Below, one piece after another: positions 1-7,919 of a stretch of DNA of 64,000 bases (its first letter is position 1; each line of letters opens with the position of its first letter). Below the pieces are notes generated by a model. It worked only from the letters and a program-made list of their open reading frames with translations, was not told the DNA's origin and made no database searches. The DNA is from Pseudescherichia sp031987975. Lineage in GTDB: Bacteria; Pseudomonadota; Gammaproteobacteria; Enterobacterales; Enterobacteriaceae. Where the stretch lies: assembly GCF_031987975.1 (NCBI RefSeq), contig NZ_DALZYX010000007.1:302251-366250 (forward strand), read 5' to 3'. The position numbers and the translations under genes were made by a program.

Positions 1-132
1 CGCAGCGGCGAGGCGATCCTGGCTGCCCTGGAGCAGCGTCTGAAAAATAGCGATGCGCAGGAGAGTGCGGAAGCGTTGGCGCAGCTGCGTGAAATTACTC
101 TATTACGACTGGAAGGAGCGATTAGCGAATGA
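1..132 (+). CDS. hpxQ: OHCU decarboxylase, C-terminal end (partial)
   Basis: Only the last 43 codons are in the window; the reading frame is open from base 1 to TGA at 130-132. The visible tail is an Ala/Leu/Glu-rich helix ending LEGAISE, as expected for the C-terminus of 2-oxo-4-hydroxy-4-carboxy-5-ureidoimidazoline decarboxylase, the last step from urate to S-allantoin. The call rests mainly on context: the stop overlaps the start of the hydroxyisourate hydrolase gene (ATGA), the usual hpxQ-hpxT coupling in Klebsiella. The fragment is too short for an independent family assignment. Confidence 0.6.
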   Translation, partial: RSGEAILAALEQRLKNSDAQESAEALAQLREITLLRLEGAISE

Positions 133-455
133 GCACCCTGAGCACCCATATTCTGGATATCTCAACTGGCAAACCGGCAGCGGGCGTTACGGTTCGCCTG
201 CTGCGGGAGGAGCAGGCCATCGCCAGCCAGATAACCGATAGTAACGGCCGCATCGGCGAGTTTACCCCGGCGGCGCTGGCCCCTGGCCGCTATCGACTGG
301 TGGCCGAGACGGGCGAGTGGTTTGCCGCAGGCGGGCGGGAGAGTATCTTCCCCTGCGCGCAGATCGATTTTGTGCTTGCCGGGACGGCAGAGGTACATTT
401 CCATCTGCCGTTTCTCATCGCCCCCGGCGGCTGGTCAACCTACCGGGGAAGCTGA
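129..455 (+). CDS. hpxT: 5-hydroxyisourate hydrolase
   Basis: A 108-residue transthyretin-like protein that hydrolyses 5-hydroxyisourate, the product of urate oxidation, to OHCU. It starts STHILDIS with the conserved His near residue 7 and ends with the diagnostic YRGS tetrapeptide; the HFHLPF segment supplies another active-site His. Length matches cytoplasmic bacterial HIUases, and there is no signal peptide, unlike the periplasmic E. coli HiuH. It is translationally coupled to hpxQ (ATGA). Its 3' end overlaps the convergent guaD by 21 bp, so both genes share their last codons on opposite strands. Confidence 0.93.
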   Translation: MSTLSTHILDISTGKPAAGVTVRLLREEQAIASQITDSNGRIGEFTPAALAPGRYRLVAETGEWFAAGGRESIFPCAQIDFVLAGTAEVHFHLPFLIAPGGWSTYRGS

Positions 456-1760
456 GGCCTGCCATACCCGCTCGCCGTTAACCCAGGTCTCGCGAATATT
501 GCGCTCGTCTCCCAGCGTCATCAGCACAAACAGCTGCTCGTAGATATCCTTGCAGCGGCTGATTCGCAGCTGCTGGAGCGGCGTCACCGCCGGGTCAAGC
601 ACCACAAAGTCAGCCTCCTTGCCCGGTTGGAAGTTACCGATCTTCTCGTCCAGGCGCAGGGCGTGCGCCCCGCCGAGGGTGGCGTGATAGAAGGCTTCGC
701 TGGCGCGCAGGCGATAGCTTTGCAGCTGTCCCACCTTATAGGCCTCTCCCAGAGTGCGCAGCATGCTGAAGGTCGTGCCTGCACCAACGTCGGTGCCGAT
801 GCCCATCCGCACCCGGTTTTGCCAGCAGGCGGGCAGGCGGAACAGACCGCTGCCGAGGAACAGGTTAGAGGTAGGGCAGAAGGCAACCGCTGAACCGGTC
901 TCATGCAGGCACTGCCACTCCCGATCCTCCAGATGAATACCGTGGGCAAAGAGGCTGCGCTCGCCGGTTAGCCCGTAGTGGTGATAGACATCCAGGTAGC
1001 GCTCGTGCTCCGGCCAGAGATCCTTCACCCACGCGACCTCGTTCGGGTTTTCACTCAGGTGAGTCTGAAGCCAGGTGTCCGGAAACTCCTGGCGTAACTG
1101 GCGCACCGCCGACAGCAGCTCCGGCGTTGAGGTAGGGGCAAAGCGCGGCGTGATGGCGTAGCCAAGGCGGCCCTGCTGGTGCCAGCGCTGGATCAGCGCC
1201 CGGGTCTGTAGATAGCTCTCCTCAGCGGTTTCTGTCAGATAGTCGGGCGTATGCCGATCCATCATCACCTTGCCGGCAATAATGCGCATATTAAGGCGCA
1301 GCGCCTCGCTAAACAGGGCGTTGACTGATTCAGGGTGCAGAGTGCAGAACACCAGCGCGGTAGTGGTACCGTGGCTCAGCAGCTGACCGAGGAAAAATTC
1401 AGCTATCTCTTTGGCATAGGCCTCGTCAGAAAACTGGCTCTCGACCGGAAAGGTGTAGGTGGTTAGCCACTCCAGCAGCTGCTCACCAAAGGCACCGATC
1501 ATTTCGGTTTGCGGATAGTGCACGTGGGCGTCGATAAAACCGGGCAGCAGCAGCTTGCCGCTCTGGTCGATATAACCTTTATGCGGATCGAGATACTGTT
1601 CGCCCTCCTGCCACGGCAGCAGCACCTGAATATGTCCCCCGGCAATAAACAGCAGCCCGTCAGGAAGATAGCGCGCGTGGCGGGCAATATCGTCGGCGCT
1701 GTCTGCCACCTGGGCAACGTCAAAAAATGCGCCGCGAATCGCCGTATCGTAAGCAATCAT
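435..1760 (-). CDS. guaD: Guanine deaminase
   Basis: A 441-residue amidohydrolase-superfamily enzyme converting guanine to xanthine and ammonia, feeding the hpx pathway. The metal site is visible: HVH in GFIDAHVH at residues 79 and 81, a later His in QTHLSEN, another in FAHGIHL, and the Asp in GIGTDVGAG. Length is normal for bacterial GuaD. It lies 98 bp downstream of the permease gene on the same strand, and the two are probably co-transcribed, as in the Klebsiella hpxC-guaD unit. A perfect 8-bp-stem hairpin in the gap may modulate expression or mRNA stability. Confidence 0.93.
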   Translation of the reverse strand: MIAYDTAIRGAFFDVAQVADSADDIARHARYLPDGLLFIAGGHIQVLLPWQEGEQYLDPHKGYIDQSGKLLLPGFIDAHVHYPQTEMIGAFGEQLLEWLTTYTFPVESQFSDEAYAKEIAEFFLGQLLSHGTTTALVFCTLHPESVNALFSEALRLNMRIIAGKVMMDRHTPDYLTETAEESYLQTRALIQRWHQQGRLGYAITPRFAPTSTPELLSAVRQLRQEFPDTWLQTHLSENPNEVAWVKDLWPEHERYLDVYHHYGLTGERSLFAHGIHLEDREWQCLHETGSAVAFCPTSNLFLGSGLFRLPACWQNRVRMGIGTDVGAGTTFSMLRTLGEAYKVGQLQSYRLRASEAFYHATLGGAHALRLDEKIGNFQPGKEADFVVLDPAVTPLQQLRISRCKDIYEQLFVLMTLGDERNIRETWVNGERVWQASASPVG

Positions 1761-1825
1761 AAGCTCTGCCTTCTCTTTTTATTGTTGGTAGAAATGTATG
1801 AGCAAAATTGGTGCCAGGACAGAGA

Positions 1826-1848
1826 GGCTGCGGCAGGACACCGCAGCC
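1826..1848. repeat. Intercistronic hairpin between hpxC and guaD
   Basis: Perfect inverted repeat GGCTGCGG - 7-nt loop - CCGCAGCC. There is no T-tract on either side, so it is more likely an mRNA processing or stability element than a terminator. Confidence 0.5.
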
Positions 1849-1858
1849 AGGCGGAAGG

Positions 1859-3355
1859 TTACTCTTTCTGGGCCATGACGCCCGCGTTGAACCCTGCTGC
1901 CGGGGCAACGGCAACTTCGTCACGGGCCAGCCAGCGATAGGCTACCGCGCCCAGGAAGACGCCGATAAACCAGCTAAAGTTAGCGACCTCATGCAGCGCA
2001 GGAATAAAGCTGATCGCCAGGCCGATCGCAACCGAAGGCACCAGCGCGGCAATGGCTTTCGGGTTAAAGCCGTTGCGGTACCAGTATTTACCTTTCGGCG
2101 TATCGTCAAAGAGATCGTCAACCGAGACCCGCCCGCGCTTGATGATATAGAAGTCGGTAATCAGGATGCCAAACAGCGGACCGATAAAGGCACCCAGCAC
2201 GTCCAGGGTATAGTGGATCAGCTCCGGCGAGTTAAACAGGTTCCAGGGCGTAAGCAGGATCGAGCCAACGGCGGCGATCATCCCCCCGGTACGGAAGCTG
2301 ATCTTCTGCGGCGAGCAGTTAGAGAAGTCAAAGGCCGGCGAGACAAAGTTGGCCACGATGTTGATGCCGATAGTGGCGGTAATCATGGTCAGCAGGCCGA
2401 TGGCGACCGCCAGATCGTTGCCGACGCGGCTCACGGTCTCGATAGGATCGGTGATCATGCGGCCAAACAGCGACTGGGTGCCGGAGACAATCACCACCGT
2501 CACCACGGAGAAGAGCAGGAAGTTAAACGGCAGTCCCCAGCGGTTGCCGCGGCGGATCTCGCCCATGCTTTTACCGTAGCGCGAGAAGTCACCGAAGTTA
2601 AGCAGCGGCCCGGAGAAGTAGGAGACCACCAGCGCGGTGGCGGTGATCATCTGCCAGGTCTGCTCCCCGACGGTCAGGGATTTACTGGCAAGGGTAAAGG
2701 AGATCCCATCGAAGCCGGTCTTGTATACAATCCAGCCCGCCAGCGCCAGCATTACGACGTAGACTGCTGGCCCGGCGATATCGATAAAGCGCTTGATGGC
2801 GCTCATGCCGTGCCAGAAGACCATTGCCTGCAACACCCACATCACCGTGAAGCAGAGCCAGCCCAGGTGAGACAGGCCAAGAAACGATCCCTGCGTCAGC
2901 GCCGACAGCGACGGCCAGAACTTCAGCATTACCAGCATCAGCGCGTTGGCGGCCAGATAGGTCTGAATACCGTACCAGGCAAAGGCAATCAGGCCGCGGA
3001 TCACCGCCGGAATATTCGCCCCAAAAACGCCGAACGCCTGGCGGCAAATCACCGCATAGGGCACACCCGCCATCTGACTGGGCTTCGCCACCAGGTTAGC
3101 GCATAGCTGCACAATGCAGATCCCCACCAAAAGGCAGAGCAGAACCTGCCAGCTCGCCAGCCCGAGGGTAAAGAAGCTGGCGGCTACTACATAGCCCCCC
3201 ATGCTATGCACGTCTGACATCCAGAACGAGAAGATGTTGTACCAGCTCCAGTTCTGGTCCCGCGTTGGGGCCAGATCCTCATTGCAAAGCCGTGGACTGT
3301 AGCCCGCGGTGGAGTCAGCGGCCTTAATCTGTTGCACGTTTTGTCTATTTGGCAT
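1859..3355 (-). CDS. hpxC: NCS1-family allantoin permease
   Basis: A membrane transporter of the nucleobase:cation symporter-1 family, about 498 residues with roughly 12 hydrophobic segments. The N-terminal NEDLAP and the following WSWYNIFSFWMSDVHSMGG match the first helix region of NCS1 allantoin/hydantoin carriers. I chose the ATG at 3355 because AGGAG lies about 10 nt upstream; an in-frame start 18 bp further upstream has no better site. Placed between guaD and the divergent allantoin operon, it most likely imports allantoin. Confidence 0.85.
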   Translation of the reverse strand: MPNRQNVQQIKAADSTAGYSPRLCNEDLAPTRDQNWSWYNIFSFWMSDVHSMGGYVVAASFFTLGLASWQVLLCLLVGICIVQLCANLVAKPSQMAGVPYAVICRQAFGVFGANIPAVIRGLIAFAWYGIQTYLAANALMLVMLKFWPSLSALTQGSFLGLSHLGWLCFTVMWVLQAMVFWHGMSAIKRFIDIAGPAVYVVMLALAGWIVYKTGFDGISFTLASKSLTVGEQTWQMITATALVVSYFSGPLLNFGDFSRYGKSMGEIRRGNRWGLPFNFLLFSVVTVVIVSGTQSLFGRMITDPIETVSRVGNDLAVAIGLLTMITATIGINIVANFVSPAFDFSNCSPQKISFRTGGMIAAVGSILLTPWNLFNSPELIHYTLDVLGAFIGPLFGILITDFYIIKRGRVSVDDLFDDTPKGKYWYRNGFNPKAIAALVPSVAIGLAISFIPALHEVANFSWFIGVFLGAVAYRWLARDEVAVAPAAGFNAGVMAQKE

Positions 3356-3435
3356 GAAACCTGCTCCTCTCACTAAAAGCGTTTTGAAATGGACTGCAGA
3401 GGACGTTGCAGGATTTAGGCCAGAATGTTTGTTTT

Positions 3436-3466
3436 TGTATACGAAACTTTATTTTTATGTATACGA
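3436..3466. promoter_or_regulatory. Twin TGTATACGA repeats, candidate HpxS operator
   Basis: The 9-mer TGTATACGA occurs at 3436-3444 and 3458-3466, 22 bp apart (about two helical turns), in the hpxC/hpxS intergenic region. Each contains the palindrome GTATAC, consistent with a dimeric GntR/FadR-type regulator binding one face of the DNA. The link to HpxS is inferred from position. Confidence 0.55.
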
Positions 3467-3499
3467 TTTGAAGCCAAAAAGTTAATCCGGAGTGAAGTA

Positions 3500-4216
3500 A
3501 TGCATAACGAAAACGGGCTGCAAGCGGCGTCAGCCCAGCAGGAGCGGGACGAATCGATCTATCAGGCGCTGATGACGGCCATCGTCGAACATCAGCTGCC
3601 GCCGGGAAGCAAACTGCCAGAGGAGGCGCTGGCGGAGGTGTTTGGCGTCAGCCGAACCGGGATCCGCAAAGTGCTGCAACGACTCGCCGCTGTGCAAATG
3701 GTCACCCTGATGCCCAAACGTGGTGCACAGGTTGCCAGCCCAACGGTTGAGGAGGCGCAGGATATCTTCCGTACCCGCGCCCTGCTGGAGGTTGCCAACC
3801 TGCCTGATGTACTGGCCCGTTGCCAGCCGCCGCATCTCGCGGCACTGGAAGCCATTATTCGTCAGGAGGAGCACGCGCATGAGACTTACAACGGCCCGGC
3901 GGCGATCCGTTACTCCGCCGAGTTTCATATTCAGCTACAGGCGATCTCCGGCAATCAGGTACTGACCGAAACGGTAACTCGCCTCAGCCAGCGATCTTCA
4001 TTAGTGATTGCCGCCTGGGGCGCGCCGTGGCGCCAGGGCTGCCGCTGTGACGATCATGAGCGGCTGGTCTCTTTGCTGCGAGATGGAGCGCTTGCGCCGT
4101 TAAGTGCTGCCCTGATGCACCACTTTGAACATATCGTCGCCAGCCTCTGCTTCGAGCGTGCTGGCGTCACCCTGCCGGATTTTGCCCGGCTTTTTGCTGG
4201 TTATAAGGAGCAGTGA
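3500..4216 (+). CDS. hpxS: GntR-family (FadR subfamily) regulator of the allantoin genes
   Basis: About 238 residues. The N-terminal winged helix includes GSKLPEEALAEVFGVSRTGIRKVLQRL (written here only as the GntR HTH landmark, about residues 38-65). The all-helical FCD effector domain follows, with metal-ligand-like residues in EFHIQL and HHFEHI. The start at 3500 has GGAGTGAAGTA directly upstream. The gene is divergent from hpxC-guaD and overlaps hpxA (TGATG), so regulator, racemase and allantoinase form one unit. In Klebsiella HpxS regulates this divergent locus; the inducer cannot be read from sequence. Confidence 0.88.
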   Translation: MHNENGLQAASAQQERDESIYQALMTAIVEHQLPPGSKLPEEALAEVFGVSRTGIRKVLQRLAAVQMVTLMPKRGAQVASPTVEEAQDIFRTRALLEVANLPDVLARCQPPHLAALEAIIRQEEHAHETYNGPAAIRYSAEFHIQLQAISGNQVLTETVTRLSQRSSLVIAAWGAPWRQGCRCDDHERLVSLLRDGALAPLSAALMHHFEHIVASLCFERAGVTLPDFARLFAGYKEQ

Positions 4217-4959
4217 TGTCGGCTTTAAGAATCCAGGTTATCAACCCCAACACCAGCCAGGCAATGACCGAGACCATTGGCGCTGCGGCCAGGGCAGTGG
4301 CCGCGCCGGGCACTGAGATTGTGTCAGTCTGCCCCATTGAGGGAGTACCTTCCATCGAAGGCCATTTTGATGAGGCCATTGCTGCCGTTGGCGTGCTGGA
4401 GCAGATCAAAGCCGGCCGCCAGCAGGGGGTAGATGGACATGTGATCGCCTGCTTTGGCGATCCAGGTCTGCTGGCAGCGCGCGAGCTGGCCCAGGGGCCG
4501 GTGATCGGCATTGCCGAGGCGGCGATGCATATGGCAACTCTTGTCGCCACCCGTTTTTCTATTGTCACCACGCTGCCGCGCACACTGATCATCGCCCGCC
4601 ACCTGCTGCACCAGTACGGTTTTCATAATCATTGCGCCGCGCTGCACGCCATCGATCTGCCTGTGCTGACGCTGGAAGATGGCAGCGGACTGGCGCAGGA
4701 GCGGGTGCGTGAGCGCTGCATCCGGGCGCTGAAAGAGGATGACTGCGGCGCGATCGTGCTGGGCTGCGGCGGAATGGCGACGCTGGCTCAGGAGCTAACC
4801 CGGGAGCTGCGCGTGCCGGTAATCGACGGAGTTAGCGCGGCGGTGAAGATGGTGGAGTCGCTGGTCACGCTGGGTCTCTCCACCAGTAAGCACGGAGACT
4901 TAGCTTTTCCGGAAGCCAAGGCGCTGAGCGGCAAGTTTCAGACACTGAATCCATATTAA
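4216..4959 (+). CDS. hpxA: Allantoin racemase
   Basis: A 247-residue Asp/Glu/hydantoin racemase-family protein that interconverts R- and S-allantoin. The two catalytic cysteines of this fold are visible in ACFGDPG and LGCGGM, and the N-terminal INPNTS motif is typical. The ATG at 4216 overlaps the hpxS stop and has AAGGAG upstream; the GTG three bases earlier is not needed. It is followed 15 bp later by the allantoinase gene. Confidence 0.9.
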   Translation: MSALRIQVINPNTSQAMTETIGAAARAVAAPGTEIVSVCPIEGVPSIEGHFDEAIAAVGVLEQIKAGRQQGVDGHVIACFGDPGLLAARELAQGPVIGIAEAAMHMATLVATRFSIVTTLPRTLIIARHLLHQYGFHNHCAALHAIDLPVLTLEDGSGLAQERVRERCIRALKEDDCGAIVLGCGGMATLAQELTRELRVPVIDGVSAAVKMVESLVTLGLSTSKHGDLAFPEAKALSGKFQTLNPY

Positions 4960-4974
4960 CGTGAGGGATCCATA

Positions 4975-5907
4975 ATGGCATTTTTAGACGATGACTACCC
5001 CCGCGACCTACGCGGATACGCCGGGACACCGCCTCATGCACAGTGGCCGCAGCAGGCACGCATTGCCGTCCAGTTCGTGCTGAACTACGAGGAGGGGGCA
5101 GAGAACAACGTTCTGCACGGCGATGCCGGATCCGAGCAGTTTCTCTCTGATATTATCGGGGCCGCCAGCTATCCGGACCGGCATATGTCGATGGACTCGC
5201 TCTATGAGTACGGCAGCCGCGCCGGGTTCTGGCGTATCCATCACGAGTTCAGCAGGCGGGGCCTGCCGCTCACCGTCTTTGGCGTGGCGATGGCGCTGGC
5301 CCGCCAGCCGGATATTGTCGCGGCAATCAAAGCGGCGGACTATGACGTTGTCAGCCACGGCTGGCGCTGGATCCACTATCAGAGTATGGATATTAACCAG
5401 GAGCGCGAGCATCTGCACAAGGCGATGCAGGTGTTGACCGATCTGTTCGGTAAAGCCCCCACCGGCTGGTATACCGGACGCGACAGCCCCAACACTCGCC
5501 AGCTGGTGGCCGAGCACGGCGGCTTTGATTACGACAGCGACTACTACGGCGACGACCTGCCTTTCTGGACCGAGGTGCCGTGCAGCGACGGTTCCCACAA
5601 ACCGCACCTGATCGTCCCCTATACCCTCGACGCTAACGATATGCGCTTCGCCACCGCCCAGGGGTTTAATACCGCTGAGCAGTTTTATATTTATCTGAAG
5701 GACAGTTTTGACGTGCTGTACGAGGAGGGAGAGCGCGCGCCGAAGATGATGTCCATCGGTATGCATTGCCGTCTGCTGGGTCGCCCGGGCCGCTTCCGCG
5801 CTCTGCAACGCTTCCTGGACTATATCCAGCAGCACGACCGCGTCTGGATCTGCACCCGCCAGCAGATTGCCGACCACTGGCGGGAGAAACACCCGTTTCA
5901 GAAATAG
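4975..5907 (+). CDS. hpxB: Allantoinase (polysaccharide-deacetylase-like, PuuE type)
   Basis: A 310-residue NodB/polysaccharide deacetylase-fold enzyme hydrolysing allantoin to allantoate. Family landmarks are YPRDLRGY at the N-terminus, NYEEGAE, the GWRWIHYQ segment, GWYTGRDSPNTR and MHCRLLGRPGR near the C-terminus. This is the PuuE class of allantoinase, not the metal-dependent AllB class of E. coli. It is the last gene of the hpxSAB unit; a REP-like hairpin follows before the convergent hpxZ. Confidence 0.92.
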   Translation: MAFLDDDYPRDLRGYAGTPPHAQWPQQARIAVQFVLNYEEGAENNVLHGDAGSEQFLSDIIGAASYPDRHMSMDSLYEYGSRAGFWRIHHEFSRRGLPLTVFGVAMALARQPDIVAAIKAADYDVVSHGWRWIHYQSMDINQEREHLHKAMQVLTDLFGKAPTGWYTGRDSPNTRQLVAEHGGFDYDSDYYGDDLPFWTEVPCSDGSHKPHLIVPYTLDANDMRFATAQGFNTAEQFYIYLKDSFDVLYEEGERAPKMMSIGMHCRLLGRPGRFRALQRFLDYIQQHDRVWICTRQQIADHWREKHPFQK

Positions 5908-5913
5908 GAGTAG

Positions 5914-5939
5914 GCCGGGCAAACGCAGTGCCGCCCGGC
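5914..5939. terminator. REP-like hairpin between convergent hpxB and hpxZ
   Basis: Inverted repeat GCCGGGC - 12 nt - GCCCGGC in the 39-bp gap between converging genes. No T-run is present; it may act as a REP element or a bidirectional barrier. Confidence 0.55.
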
Positions 5940-5946
5940 GTTACGG

Positions 5947-6333
5947 TCAGCTCATCACGCTCACCTGCGCGGCAACGATGCGCCAGCCGTAGGGGAAACG
6001 CACCCACGTCTGCTGCTGGCGGCCAATACGGTCGCTGCCTTCGCGGGTAAACTCGGTGCTGCATACTGCATAGTCCTCACCAAAGGTGGTGATCATCGTG
6101 TTGCGCAACTCGCGCTGTAGCCCTGTGGCGGGGCGGGCGGCGCGGAAGGCGCGGATCTCATCGATGCCGTAGAGGTTCTCCCCGGCACCCAGCCGTACGG
6201 TGCGGGCGTCATGCCAGAACAGCTCATCCAGCACCGCAACGTCATTGCTCACCAGCGCCTCTTCGTACCGGTAGAAGGCGGCGGTAACCTCGACAAGCAC
6301 CAGCGGACGGTTGATATTATCCAGATGTATCAT
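5947..6333 (-). CDS. hpxZ: HpxZ, AtzH-like NTF2-fold protein (DUF3225)
   Basis: A 128-residue protein with an NTF2/SnoaL-like layout: the N-terminal helix VTAAFYRYEEALVSND, then strands with DARTVRLG and a C-terminal PYGWRIVAAQVSVM. It belongs to the DUF3225/AtzH family found beside AtzE-type amidases in s-triazine and oxalurate clusters. Its start overlaps the hpxY stop (ATGA), so it is the last gene of hpxWXYZ. Its exact role in oxalurate breakdown is not evident from sequence. Confidence 0.85.
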   Translation of the reverse strand: MIHLDNINRPLVLVEVTAAFYRYEEALVSNDVAVLDELFWHDARTVRLGAGENLYGIDEIRAFRAARPATGLQRELRNTMITTFGEDYAVCSTEFTREGSDRIGRQQQTWVRFPYGWRIVAAQVSVMS

Positions 6334-7724
6334 GCTAGCTCCGCAGCGTGGGCATCAGCGATGCCCTGTTGTTCCAGCACCCGCGCGGCGCGCAGGCAGG
6401 CCTGTTCATTAAAGGGGGCGGCAATCAGCTGCAAACCTGTCGGCAGCCCGCTACGGCTGCGCAGCGGCACCGTAGTCACCGGCAAACCCAAAAACGAGAT
6501 CGGCTGGGTCAGCATTCCCATGCTGGCGCGGATGGGCAGCGGCTGGCCGTTAATCATCATCGTCTGCTCGTCAATCAGTGTCGCGCTGCGGGGCGTGGCC
6601 GGAGCGATCAGCACGTCAGCATGATTGAACAGCGCCCTGAACGCCTGCTGGGCGTGGCGGCGAAAGCGCTGGGCCTGTACGTACCAGGCGGAGGGGATCA
6701 TCGCCCCCGCCAGCAGACGCTCCCGGGAGTGCGGCTCAACGCGCGCCGGCTCGCGGCGCAGGGCGGGGAGATACTGATTCCCCCCCTCGGAGGCGCTGAT
6801 GATAAACGCCGCCGAACGCGACAGCTCTGCCTCCGGGAAGAGCAGCTCCTCGTGGGCATCAAGGGCGCGTGCGGCACGGCTTACCGCCTCCCGGGCGTCG
6901 TCATCGCACCAGGTCGTAAAGTAGCCGCCGAGCACCGCACAGCGCAGCCCCTCCAGCCCGCGATCCAGCAGCGGCGTTGTCCGCTCGCTGGCGTAGTCGC
7001 GCTGGAAGCCATCGTCGGGATCCTGCCCCTGTAACGCATCATAAACTGCCGCCAGATCATCAACCCGACGGGCAAAGGGACCGATATGGTCGAGGCTGGC
7101 GACAAAAGGATGGCTGCCCGCGCGGGAGAGGCGGCCAAAGGTCGGCTTCAGGCCAAAAATACCGCACAGGGAGGCGGGGACGCGGATTGAGCCGTTGGTA
7201 TCGGTGCCAAGAGAGAAGTGCACCAGCCCGGCGGCCACCGCCGCTGCCGATCCGCCGGAGGAGCCGCCCGCAATGCGCGTCAGGTCGTGCGGATTGCGCG
7301 TCGCGCCGTAGTGGCTGTTTTCGGTGGTGAAGCCATAGGCATAGGCGTCCATGTTCAACATCCCGGAGAGGAGACCCCCGGCGCGCTTAAGCTGGCGCAC
7401 CGCAAAACCATCGTCAGTGGCGACAGGGCGATCGCTGAACAGCTGCGCTCCGGCAAGGGTAGCGTGTCCGGCCACGTCAAACAGGTTTTTCACCGCGTAG
7501 GGCACGCCCGCCAGCGGAGGCAGGGGCTGCCCATCCCGACGCAGGTTATCGATACGCTCCGCTTCCGCCAGCATCCGCGCCTCTGTTACCGCTGTCCATG
7601 CGTTGATGTGCGGATTGACCCGGGCAATATCATCCAGCGTCTGGCGGGCGATCTCCCCGGCGCTTACGCTCCCGCTGGCCAGCGCCTGCTGGATATCATT
7701 AATACTCATCTCGTTAAGCGTCAT
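6330..7724 (-). CDS. hpxY: AtzE-like amidase acting at the oxalurate step
   Basis: A 464-residue amidase-signature enzyme. The Ser-cisSer-Lys machinery is visible: Lys in GVPYAVKNLFDVAG (about residue 80) and the Gly/Ser-rich GGSSGGSAAAVAAG with TDTNGSIRVPA shortly after. It pairs with the small subunit HpxX (ATGA overlap), as AtzE pairs with AtzG and GatA with GatC. In Klebsiella the hpxWXYZ unit is placed at oxalurate degradation, and a carbamoyl-type substrate fits this amidase subgroup. Confidence 0.88.
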   Translation of the reverse strand: MTLNEMSINDIQQALASGSVSAGEIARQTLDDIARVNPHINAWTAVTEARMLAEAERIDNLRRDGQPLPPLAGVPYAVKNLFDVAGHATLAGAQLFSDRPVATDDGFAVRQLKRAGGLLSGMLNMDAYAYGFTTENSHYGATRNPHDLTRIAGGSSGGSAAAVAAGLVHFSLGTDTNGSIRVPASLCGIFGLKPTFGRLSRAGSHPFVASLDHIGPFARRVDDLAAVYDALQGQDPDDGFQRDYASERTTPLLDRGLEGLRCAVLGGYFTTWCDDDAREAVSRAARALDAHEELLFPEAELSRSAAFIISASEGGNQYLPALRREPARVEPHSRERLLAGAMIPSAWYVQAQRFRRHAQQAFRALFNHADVLIAPATPRSATLIDEQTMMINGQPLPIRASMGMLTQPISFLGLPVTTVPLRSRSGLPTGLQLIAAPFNEQACLRAARVLEQQGIADAHAAELA

Positions 7725-7909
7725 GCTTTATAGACTCCTGCAATCTCCAGACGATCGTCGAGGGGAAAAGCCATCAGCGGTTCGGCCATGGCGGCGATAC
7801 GGCTAAACTGGATCTCCAGCTCGGCGCGACGGGCGTCGTCCAGCTCCAGGTTGAGGATCTGTGTCATCTGCGTCAGGTAAGCGGCCCAGTCGGGCTGTGT
7901 ATTGTTCAT
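7721..7909 (-). CDS. hpxX: Small GatC/AtzG-like subunit (DUF4089)
   Basis: A 62-residue helical protein beginning MNNTQPDWAAY and carrying a GatC-like LELDDARRAELEIQF helix. I chose the start at 7909 because AAGGAG precedes it; longer in-frame starts run into hpxW. It overlaps hpxY by ATGA. By homology to AtzG of the AtzEG complex it should stabilise the HpxY amidase. Confidence 0.85.
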   Translation of the reverse strand: MNNTQPDWAAYLTQMTQILNLELDDARRAELEIQFSRIAAMAEPLMAFPLDDRLEIAGVYKA

Positions 7910-7919
7910 GCGTTTCTCC

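Noticed and set aside
1808..3106. 432-codon plus-strand open frame antisense to the allantoin permease gene
   Set aside because: Antisense shadow with Arg/Gln/Asp-rich composition and no family resemblance.
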